Assembly: GCA_964036275.1 (NCBI GenBank) | Contig: CAXIWQ010000162.1 | Span: 1-64,000, forward strand | Origin: Litoditis marina | Taxonomy: Eukaryota; Nematoda; Chromadorea; Rhabditida; Rhabditidae | DNA: 64,000 bases | Reading direction: 5' to 3' | Shown: piece after piece, positions 24,701-34,181 of the stretch | Layout of the letters: every line of letters starts with the position of its first letter | How positions within the stretch are numbered: position 1 is the stretch's first letter | Translations under genes and position numbers: made by a program | The notes under the pieces: model-generated | What the model was told of the DNA's origin: nothing | Database searches by the model: none | What the model saw: the letters and a program-made list of their open reading frames with translations, nothing else

Positions 24701-27184
24701 ATTACACAACACCTTCTGAAACAGTTCGGAACGAGAAGAGGTTTGTATAATGATTATACAACATCTTCTGTACCTATTCGGAACGAGAAGAGGTTTGTAT
24801 TATGATTATACAACACCTTCTGTACCTATTCGGAACGAGAAGAGGTTTGCACAATGATTATACAACACCTTCTAAAACAGTTCGGAACGAGAAGAGGTTT
24901 GTATAATGATTATACAACATCTTTTGAAACAGTTCGGAACGAGAAGAGGTTTGTATAATGATTATACAACACCTTCTGAAACAGTTCAGAACGAGAAGAG
25001 GTTTGTATAATGATTATACAACACCTTCTGAAACAGTTCGGAACGAGAAGAGGTTTGTATAATGATTATACAACACCTTCTGAAACAGTTCGGAACGAGA
25101 AGAGGTTTGTATAATGATTATACAACACCTTCTGAAACAGTTGGGAGGGAAAAGAGGTTTGTATAATGATTATACAACACCTTCTGCACCTATTCGGAAC
25201 GAGAAGAGGTTTGTATAATGATTATACAACACCTTCTGAAACAGTTCGGAACGAGAAGAGGTTTGTATAATGATTAAACAACACCTTCTGTACCTATTCG
25301 GAACGAGAAGAGGTTTGTATAATTATTATACAACACCTTCTGAAACAGTTCGGAACGAGAAGAGGTTTGTATAATGATTATACAACACCTTCTGAAACAG
25401 TTCGGAACGAGAAGAGGTTTGTATAATGATTATACAACACCTTCTGAAACAGTTCGAACGAGAAGAGGTTTGTATAATGATTATACAACATCTTCTGAAA
25501 CAGTTCGGAACGAGAAGAGGTTTGTATAATGATTACACAACACCTTCTAAAACAGTTCGGAACGAGAAGAGGTTTGTATAATGATTATACAACACCTTCT
25601 GAAACAGTTCGGAACGAGAAGAGGTTTGTATAATGATTATACAACACCTTCTGAAACAGTTCGGAACGAGAAGAGGTTTGTATAATGATTATACAACACC
25701 TTCTGAAACAGTTGGGAGGGAAAAGAGGTTTGTATAATGATTATACAACACCTTCTGTACCTATCCGGAACGAGAAGAGGTTTGTATAATGATTATACAA
25801 CACCTTCTGAAACAGTTGGGAGGGAAAAGAGGTTTGTATAATAATTATACAACACCTTCTGAAACAGTTCGGAACGAGAAGAGGTTTGTATAATGATTAT
25901 ACAACACCTTCTGAAACAGTTCGGAACGAGAAGAGGTTTGTATAATGATTATACAACACCTTCTGAAACAGTTCGGAACGAGAAGAGGTTTGTATAATGA
26001 TTATACAACACCTTCTGAAACAGTTGGGAGGGAAAAGAGGTTTGTATAATGATTATACAACACCTTCTGAAACAAACAGTTCGGAGCGAGAAGAGGTTTG
26101 TATAATGATTACACAACACCTTCTGAAACAGTTCGGAACGAGAAGAGGTTTGTATAATGATTATACAACATCTTCTGTACCTATTCGGAACGAGAAGAGG
26201 TTTGTATAATGATTATACAACACCTTCTGTACCTATTCGGAACGAGAAGAGGTTTGTATAATGATTATACAACACCTTCTAAAACAGTTCGGAACGAGAA
26301 GAGGTTTGTATAATGATTATACAACATCTTTTGAAACAGTTCGGAACGAGAAGAGGTGTGTATAATGATTATACAACACCTTCTGAAACAGTTCAGAACG
26401 AGAAGAGGTTTGTATAATGATTATACAACACCTTCTGAAACAGTTCGGAACGAGAAGAGGTTTGTATAATGATTATACAACACCTTCTGTACCTATTCGG
26501 AACGAGAAGAGGTTTGTATAATGATTATACAACACCTTCTAAAACAGTTCGGAACGAGAAGAGGTTTGTATAATGATCATACAACATCTTTTGAAACAGT
26601 TCGGAACGAGAAGAGGTTTGTATAATGATTACACAACACCTTCTGAAACAGTTCGGAACGAGAAGAGGTTTGTATAATGATTATACAACATCTTCTGTAC
26701 CTATTCGGAACGAGAAGAGGTTTGTATAATGATTATACAACACCTTCTGTACCTATTCGGAACGAGAAGAGGTTTGTATAATGATTATACAACACCTTCT
26801 AAAACAGTTCGGAACGAGAAGAGGTTTGTATAATGATCATACAACATCTTTTGAAACAGTTCGGAACGAGAAGAGGTTTGTATAATGATTATACAACACC
26901 TTCTGAAACAGTTCAGAACGAGAAGAGGTTTGTATAATGATTATACAACACCTTCTGAAACAGTTCGGAACGAGAAGAGGTTTGTATAATGATTATACAA
27001 CACCTTCTGAAACAGTTCGGAACGAGAAGAGGTTTGTATAATGATTATACAACACCTTCTGAAACAGTTGGGAGGGAAAAGAGGTTTGTATAATGATTAT
27101 ACAACACCTTCTGCACCTATTCGGAACGAGAAGAGGTTTGTATAATGATTATACAACACCTTCTGAAACAGTTCGGAACGAGAA
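21763..27184. repeat. Satellite 2 array A, 52-bp monomer
   Basis: About 104 tandem monomers of roughly 52 bp. The core is the 19-nt near-perfect palindrome ttgtataatgattatacaa followed by caccttct. The second half varies between a few alleles: gaaacagttcggaacgag, gaaacagttgggagggaa, g(t/c)acctattcggaacgag, and a longer gaaacaaacagttcgg form. Blocks of several monomers recur in the same order (for example near 22,607, 23,235, 24,590 and 25,997), so there is higher-order structure. Open frames through the array are by-products of the repeat. Confidence 0.97.
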
Positions 27185-27320
27185 CAGGGAAAGGGTGTCG
27201 CCCAGGGCATGCCGAGAATTTGCCCATGGCACATCTGCCCAACTATGACGGGCGATGCCTAGTCAATGCCTGGACAGATTTGCCATGGGCATGCCCAGAC
27301 GATGAAAATCAGTTCTGGGG
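27185..27320. repeat. GC-rich inverted-repeat segment at right edge of satellite 2 array A
   Basis: A compact, GC-rich patch. The segment ttgcccatggcacatctg is partly complementary to cagatttgccatgggcatg further right, forming an imperfect hairpin. The word gggcatgcc and its complement recur. A related gcccatggcatgcc hairpin lies at the left edge of array B (52,634-52,671). Together they look like ends of, or insertions associated with, the sequence between the two satellite arrays. Confidence 0.6.
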
Positions 27321-29749
27321 ACCCTTAATAGGTTTTCTTTATTAAAATCTCATTCAATCATATTTTAACTCGATAAGGCGCATTATTCAACATAATTTTT
27401 TTAGATATTCTCAAAAAAAACTTTTTATTACTTAAGTAACAACAACAACAAATAACAGTAACAGCAAAATAAACAAAGAATAACCAGCATAAAAAACAAT
27501 GCAAATACCTGACAAAGGTGGCAGAAAAACATAACTTTTCAGAGAAAAATAGCTACAAACACGTTTTACAAGTTAAATCTAAATGCAATATATATAAGGT
27601 AAATCGAAGAGGGAAAGTACTAATTACATGTTGGATACTTATGAATGTGATAGAGTATTACCAGAATTGAGTCTTTCACTTTTCACAGATTCACTATAGT
27701 GGCCAAAACTAAGTAACTGGTCAGAATAATAATAATAAGAATGAGCTAGTCTTCTTCAAAACAATAAACATATAATATTTTTAGTGAAAAGATCTCCAAA
27801 GAAGACGCTTATTGCCCAACTATGGGATCAAGGGTTAAAACCGAATTTTCAATGATACAAGAGTTGGCCGAAATATAATGTTTTCTTAATACTTTTCCTT
27901 ACAAAGGAAAACTTTCCAAGAACGAATGAGAAACAGACACAATAGATATAGAATATACAGCCTTACCCTAACCTCAGTTATTATTGCGTCTTATTCAGTT
28001 TTAGTGAGAAGCTACATGGGGGTTCCTCAGCAAAATGTCCCAATTATAATCAAACAGCTATAATTAACAATAACCAAGTATCTTTCTTCTTACTATAACC
28101 TCCTTCCCCATCTCGCCGCTTTACGTTAAGAATTTCGAAATGTGTGTTTTACCATTCCATTAGATGTTTTTGATTGTATGATTTCGTAAAAGGACGAGAT
28201 AGATTTGGCACAATAGAATACAACGATACCGCAAATGCAATCCTCATCGAGTACTCAAGATGAAATTGTCGTCGTATAATCCATTATACATTTATTGTAC
28301 AAATCGAACGGCCATCGACGATACTTTGCCTTGAGACGAGATTGTACATCTGTAAATATCGAAATGAAACAAGAACACAAAAAACTGAACTCAATGAGTA
28401 TCTTTCACACCCTTATTCTTCTATACAAGCTCCGTGTTGTAAGTGTTACAGTCCACAAGTTTTAGAACCAAGATAACCGGTCCATTAACAACAAGACGCA
28501 AAAAACGGGCTATCTTTCCTATCTGGTATCTGGTTCTGGAGAACATTCGTCAAATTTGGAAGCAAAATCATGAGAATTCACGCAAGTGAATCGACAGACG
28601 GGTAACTATGTGGTAGAATAGTCACAGTACAGTGTGTGAAAATGTATCCTGCTACCTGTACTGGTTTACTAGTTTACCATCAGTTATCACTCACATCACA
28701 CTAATAGCTTCCAAACATAGAAGTAAAAATACTGTAGATTGTAGTTAGGGGAACAATGTAGAACCGCCCTCACCTAAACCCCCCCCGCGTCACTATCTCC
28801 ACCTAACTGAAAGATACCAATAATCAATAAAAAATCTGACACATAGACTAGTTAGAGAGCGCAAGTAACCATCGGTAGTCAACAGGTAGCAAATAAAAGC
28901 CTACCTCCTATAAAATCCGTCGACCAATGTACACGAGGATGAGGTACATTCTAACAGGAGCACTAGAGCTACAAACGACAATGAAGCAGCTTCATTAGCA
29001 CACTGGCAATATGACCTAGAAACATGATGATTCTCATTCTCACAGCCTCATTGATAGTCCATCTCACATTTTGATCACTTATTCACTTGCTAAACAAACC
29101 TAATAGAAACCATAACCAAAAAAACATCCTAGAACCTAGACTGAAACGTGTTTATAAACCATTCAAGTTGTTGAAACTGGGCTCACCGATATCCAAGCTG
29201 TCACTACACCCGACAAGGTACAAATACCGGAAATGTATACGAAAACCAGCAAGATCGGTCATCTGTTACGCACTCAGCTAACCAGTTCCTGTTCCTTACA
29301 ACTTACAAGTAAGTTAAAAGTTACAGTTACTTACAAGTTAGAAAGATCGGTGACCAAAAACAGAATACATATGAGCGAAGTTAGCCGTGACCGTGAATAA
29401 GGTTCACTGAGCACATATTTCTTATAATAACGGACTACCGCTCAATTTCAGTTAGATGAAAAGGCTATTCCTCAAGACACCGGCTTTGTCTTTTTAGTTG
29501 GACCAAATAAACACCTAATGGTACAGAAGTTCTAACTCAGAGACGCCTCACGTATGTAATTGAAACGGTAAAATTGAAATGTGCTTCAATGTGACCTACA
29601 ACCTACTTCAATATTCCCAGAAGGGCAAGTGTGGCGATACTCCTTCCAAGGATGACACCGGATATCACCGGATATAACTTGATGGTTGACTCAGATCTCC
29701 TGAAACAGAAAAGCCGTGATAATGATAACAATCACAAGTGGGCCAAGTG
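27321..29749. other. Long AT-rich stretch with no recognised gene
   Basis: About 2.4 kb without motif-bearing open frames. A 64-codon frame at 29,087-29,281 is lysine- and proline-rich but matches nothing I know. At 28,899-28,926 the minus strand shows a short segment ending in a possible splice donor (aggag|gtagg), similar to one at 51,964-51,992. Confidence 0.5.
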
Positions 29750-29977
29750 GGCGGTTTACACATGAAACCAGGTTGCATGCAACCAAAATGCACCTGGGTT
29801 GCATGTGTTAAGAAAATTCGGTTGCTTTCCAAATGCAACCGAGTTGCATTTGGTTGCTTTTCAAATGCAACCAAACACATAATTTTTGGATTTTCCTGAT
29901 TTACTGCAATTTGGTTGCATTTGAAAAGCAACCGAACTGTCTTTACACATGCAACCCGGTTGCTTGTGTAATTGGCC
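29750..29977. mobile_element. Fold-back (MITE-like) element
   Basis: About 228 bp rich in gttgcatttggttgc words arranged as inverted repeats. The left end (ggtttacacatgaaaccaggttgcatg) pairs imperfectly with the right end (catgcaacccggttgcttgtgtaa), and internal ggttgcttttcaaatgcaacc is itself self-complementary. It has no coding capacity. It lies just outside the target-site duplication of the BEL element. Confidence 0.65.
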
Positions 29978-30013
29978 TCACAAGTGAACACCTGAGAACT
30001 CATTTGACCAGAC

Positions 30014-30953
30014 TGTATCGCCTAACATCCCATAAAATAAGGAAAGGTGGTTCAGTGGTGGAAATGGTAGGCAATACAATACATGAGACTGTACGTTTCT
30101 TCATTGACAAGGGTCAGATCTGTATGTGTGACATCCAAAGTAGCCGACACAAGGGTGTCAACCATAGCCAAGGGAGATATTGTAAAGAGATGTCCAAACA
30201 GTAAAGGTCAGACCAAAAATCGTGACCAGTTTGTTGTATCACAGCTGTCAAGACCGCAGTTTCGGAGATAATACACGACTACTACACACGACTTACTATG
30301 GCGTGTGCAGTTATATGAACATGGGAATATAGAACACGAACACTGGTTTAACAACAACAATTTTATATCAACAAAGGTCATAACATGACAAATAGAGAAG
30401 ATACCCAAGGGGGTCAACAAGATGTTCAGTGAAGAACAAGAACACAACAACAAAAACATAGGAGAAACATGTGAATGCAAAGTTGTATTCTGTGTGCCGT
30501 CTACTGAATGAACGTACTGCCTGTAGTAGTCTCACGGGTAGAATTTGTACTCTCATTTCGTTTCGCTAAGTATTTCGTTCATTCGGTCAGAAAATACATA
30601 TTATTTGGTGATATGAACTTCCTTTTCTCGATATAAACTAACTTCTAGCTGGCTGTTAGGGTTCGTTAAACGAATGTTATTGATCGGTCACTCGGTAATG
30701 AAAACGTAACATCAAGGATAAGTATCTAAGTAAAAACGAACCGGGTTTTTAGGCCAGTGAAATCATAATACAAAAAACCACCCGTCCAGCTATTTTGGAA
30801 GTTACGAAAAGGAAGTTTTTCATCTCGCCACGAATGCACCGTAGTTCCAAATACATTACGCTACTCGTTATCGTAGTTTCGGTTATCATTGGAGCGCGAT
30901 AATTGGTAATCCTTTAATTTTTAATTAGGTGAGCTTGTTTTGTCGCCGCGACA
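30014..30953 (-). repeat. BEL 3' LTR (940 bp)
   Basis: Direct copy of 49,489-50,428, identical as far as I could compare. It runs from tgtatcgcc to cgccgcgaca. A purine-rich tract (on the minus strand ggtgtggggagct) adjoins it at 30,954-30,966 and would prime plus-strand synthesis. Short open frames inside the LTR occur identically in both copies and have no recognised product. Confidence 0.95.
30046..30067 (+). promoter_or_regulatory. tRNA-Gly-like sequence in the LTR (also at 49521-49542)
   Basis: The plus strand reads ggtggttcagtggtggaa. Animal tRNA-Gly(GCC) reads ggtggttcagtggtagaa over its D-arm region: a 14-base exact match with one mismatch after it. Because the element is transcribed from the minus strand, its RNA would be complementary to tRNA-Gly here, 32 nt from the LTR end and upstream of the primer-binding site. 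It is not a tRNA gene, as the rest of the tRNA is absent. Confidence 0.6.
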
Positions 30954-31072
30954 AGCTCCCCACACCGAAAACAAGGAAATTGCTAATCGTTAACAATGAC
31001 AATGTAGGATCGTTACTTGATAAAGGTAAAAGGATCGATTTAATACACTACTACAGGCTTAGTACATATAAT

Positions 31073-32471
31073 TCAGTTACCTGGGCGTCGCCGGGCTGCC
31101 AGAATATCTCTGTGTGCCTGCGATCGGCAGAGTGATGAGTGATGGTCCCGGTACTGTCGGCAATGCTCACACTGCCTTGGGCGTCCGGAAGGAGGAGCAC
31201 GGCACGGATGTGGACGATGGGCGTTGAGGCAGATCTCACAGACTCCCTTCTCCTCGACAATATCGTGACGCTGTCCGAGTCCAAGAACTTCGCCACAAGC
31301 ATCACTGTAGTGATCGCCCGCACAATACAGGCACACTACAGGAGGACGCCTCGCACGGTCCTCGTCGACTCTACCAGCACCCGGATGCTGGTTCTGAAAT
31401 CGGTGACCATCATGTTTCGATTGTTTCGCTGGAGTATGACGTTGATCATTGTATCTAATCGATAAATGAGATCCGGATTGATCTTTATGTGCGTGATCGT
31501 TACGTCTGACTTTCGTTTGATAGGTGTACGTTCAGTAACTTTCGGTTTGACATTCAGACTATTAACGCTACCGTTATTCGATCTTACTGCTTCGGCAAAA
31601 GTGCGTTTGAACTTATTATTAGCGTTTCGTTTTATGGGAGTTCGATAAGGTCTAGCTTGAATGCCAGCGGCATCCTCCCCACCCACAACTATGTGAGATG
31701 GGGACGTTATCGATACGTTCTCAAGGGTATTCGCTAGAGAAAAACTATCGTTATAACTATCGATTCTAACCTCCTGATTTACTGCGGTCAAAATCAGCTG
31801 GAGTTGACGTTTGACAAATGCATTGTCCTCCATGAGCAGTTCCATCTTGACATCTGTTGCTGCTGCCCAGGTTCTTAGAGCCGTGGTTGATTCGCGGAGA
31901 TCGGTCAAAAGACGTATGCTGGTGTTCGGTTCCGCCGAAGTCCTCACTGCCTCGACTGTCATGTTGAGAAGGTTTTGCATGTCGTCAATACCTTTGGCCG
32001 ACACTTCGGAGGCATGCTAAAAAAAATCGATTCATATACATTTTTTATTACGCTTGTTCGAACAGGAAAACTCTGACTAATAATCACAGAACTATGTATT
32101 ATTCCGGTTCGTTTATATAAAAACGAGGGATTTCTATTTATCGCTGGTCTAAGAATCATTTTCTATAGCTCGATCCACGTGCCTTATTTCGTTATGAGTA
32201 ATAATTTCATTATGTGACTTTCTGCCTATGAGCCATTTTCTCGTTCATGGCTCTACAGTCAACTCGTTATAAGACCATAAACTGACATGAACCACTCGAT
32301 CAACAAGGTCTAAAGCTCAGTTACCTCGATGATATCGTCCTTCAGTTTGCCGACCACATCCATAAGATTGACCAGTGTGAATTGAAATGGGTTCGTCGCT
32401 TCTTCTGCTCCTAGAAGTTCTTCTTCATTCATCGGAGAGAGAAGATGCTTGTTGGTTTCGCCGTCGGACAT
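31073..32471 (-). CDS. Third BEL ORF downstream of pol: spliced, Gag-like with zinc-knuckle tail
   Basis: Exon 1 is 32471-32325, starting at ATG after a cttacag acceptor and ending at gag|gtaact. Exon 2 starts at 32016 after ttttttag and continues in the same phase to a stop at 31338-31336. The encoded region is acidic, then helical, then basic. A second frame, open from 31531 to 31073, overlaps the end of exon 2. It carries three cysteine-histidine clusters (CLYCAGDHYSDAC, CEICLNAHRPHPC, CEHCRQYRDHHSSLC) like BEL Gag zinc knuckles, which bind RNA. Joining the two frames needs a frameshift between 31,338 and 31,531, either programmed or a mutation. It occupies the position where env would lie in retroviruses. 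Function unknown. Confidence 0.6.
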
Positions 32472-32597
32472 TGCTCTCTGTAAGAATTTCGATTCGATAA
32501 GACGTGTTTGGCAATGTATATAAATGCGATATGTGGAAACAATATAGGATCAAACAACAAATACATACATATACATACAATCATGATATACGAATAA

Positions 32598-34073
32598 TCA
32601 GTCAAATGAGTTTTCGTTTTCCTTATAACACATATTTCGTTTAGCTTGTCTTGGTAGCTGTGCTCGGCTACCCGTCTCATTGTTAGATGATTTTTCAACC
32701 TGGTCTTCATAAATTTCAAGTGGTACTAAATGGTTTATGGATCTCTTAGTTATGTGGTTGTTAGAGTTTCTGATGGACACTGATCGTACTACTCCTTCTG
32801 CTCCGGGGTGCAATTCTGTTACTACCGCAAGTTTCCATTTTCCTCGGGGCAGTAAATTATCGCTACATAACACTACTTCACCAACTTTTGGTTCGTTGGC
32901 TGTGTATCTATTTCGATGATCGCTGGATCGCTGTCGTTCACGTAAATCATTTAGATATTGACTTTGCCAAATTTCCCAGAACTGGCCTAGCCTTTTATTC
33001 GCTGAAATGGCCCATTGCAATACTTGTTGTTTCTGATTGAATACTTCTATCGTAAAATCGTTATCGGTACTTAACTCCAAGTTGCTCAAAACTGAATCGG
33101 ATGACGTGCGAAGTAAGTCCATAGGGGTCAAAACTATTATGTCATTGATTTCTGATGGCGTATTTGTTAATGGCCTCGTATTGACTACATTCTCTACTTC
33201 ACATAATAAAGTTTCAAACTCTCGGTACTCCAACAATTTGCCTCTGATCGTTTTGTGCAGAGATTGTTTAACTACCCCTACCAATCGCTCGTATACCCCT
33301 CCTTTCCAAGGTGATAAGGGGGTGATGAATCTCCAATTTATTCGTTTTTTGATCAATATTTCGGTAACTTTGTCGTTTCGATGAAATTCCGTCAACATCT
33401 CATTGATTACGGTTTCGCCTAATATGAAAGATGCCTGGTTGTCCGAAGTTATAGTTTCTGGAATTCCTCTCCTTGCGAAAAACCTACGGAGAGACGCTAT
33501 GAATTCTTGTGTTCCGTTATCGCTGACTAACTCGATGTGAATCGCTCGGGTTGTGAAACAGGTAATCAGATGAAACCATACTTTTCTATGTATACTCGAA
33601 AACTGATCTACTACGGTAAAGGGGCCCGCATAGTCCAACCCGCAATGTTGAAAAGGTTCGCTTCGTTTTACTCGAATTGTCGGTAATTGTGGTGCTTCTG
33701 GATATCGGAATGGCTGTGCGTTCCGTCTCTTACAAATAATACAATCGTTCAATATGTTCGTTACCGTTGATCTAATGGTCCAGTACTTTTTACGTACTTC
33801 AGCTAAAGTGACATCCTTTCCACCATGATACGTTCTAATGTGAGCATCATTGATAATGAGTGGCGTTAAGGGATGATTTTTAGACAATAATATTGGGCAC
33901 TGCGCTGCATATGTTAACTCGGAGTTGCCCAATCTACCCCTGAATCTCACTATTCCAAGCTGATCTATTATTGTGTCGGTCCATTTTGTACGAAAGTTGG
34001 AAATTGTCGTATTTGCTTCTCTTTGGTGCTCTCTAACCACAACTATCTCAGCTGCTTTTAGTTTGTCCACCAT
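32598..34073 (-). CDS. pol: BEL pol, integrase part
   Basis: Continues the pol frame after an in-frame stop at 34182-34184; 491 codons as a separate frame, although the frame is open upstream to the stop. A zinc-binding HHCC-type region (HIRTYHGG...CIICKRR) precedes the integrase core. Catalytic residues are visible as D in HCGLDYAGPF, D in SDNQASFI and E in GGVYERLVGVVK. The C-terminal segment VGEVVLCSDNLLPRGKWKLA matches the DUF5641-type tail typical of BEL/Pao. Integrase would insert the cDNA with 5-bp target duplications, agreeing with CAGAC. Confidence 0.92.
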   Translation of the reverse strand: MVDKLKAAEIVVVREHQREANTTISNFRTKWTDTIIDQLGIVRFRGRLGNSELTYAAQCPILLSKNHPLTPLIINDAHIRTYHGGKDVTLAEVRKKYWTIRSTVTNILNDCIICKRRNAQPFRYPEAPQLPTIRVKRSEPFQHCGLDYAGPFTVVDQFSSIHRKVWFHLITCFTTRAIHIELVSDNGTQEFIASLRRFFARRGIPETITSDNQASFILGETVINEMLTEFHRNDKVTEILIKKRINWRFITPLSPWKGGVYERLVGVVKQSLHKTIRGKLLEYREFETLLCEVENVVNTRPLTNTPSEINDIIVLTPMDLLRTSSDSVLSNLELSTDNDFTIEVFNQKQQVLQWAISANKRLGQFWEIWQSQYLNDLRERQRSSDHRNRYTANEPKVGEVVLCSDNLLPRGKWKLAVVTELHPGAEGVVRSVSIRNSNNHITKRSINHLVPLEIYEDQVEKSSNNETGSRAQLPRQAKRNMCYKENENSFD

Positions 34074-34181
34074 TGTTGAATTTTGTCCAAAAACCTCGAT
34101 TTCTGGTATCTGTCGAATTAGTTTATCCTTATTGTCCTCCGTTAATCGATCGAATACTCGGTACTTGATGAATCTAATGAC

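Noticed and set aside
22607..26209. Repeated ~70-codon ORFs within satellite 2 (also at 53,225-54,026)
   Set aside because: The monomer length is not a multiple of three, and the frames appear only where monomer variants happen to remove stops. No start context or independent conservation.
21763..27184. CRISPR array (palindromic repeat with regularly spaced variable parts)
   Set aside because: The variable parts are only a few recurring alleles, the unit is 52 bp with no unique spacers, and the surroundings are eukaryotic. It is a satellite.
30046..30067. tRNA-Gly gene in the LTR
   Set aside because: Only the D-arm region is present. Anticodon and T arms are absent, so it is treated as primer-related sequence.
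30208..30556. Small ORFs inside the BEL LTR (also at 49,683-50,031)
   Set aside because: They are duplicated only because the LTR is duplicated. Composition is chance-like and no motif is seen.
31139..31465. Plus-strand ORF opposite the third BEL ORF
   Set aside because: It is the complement of the zinc-knuckle frame and shows no motif of its own. The same applies to plus-strand frames opposite pol at 32.7-37.6 kb.
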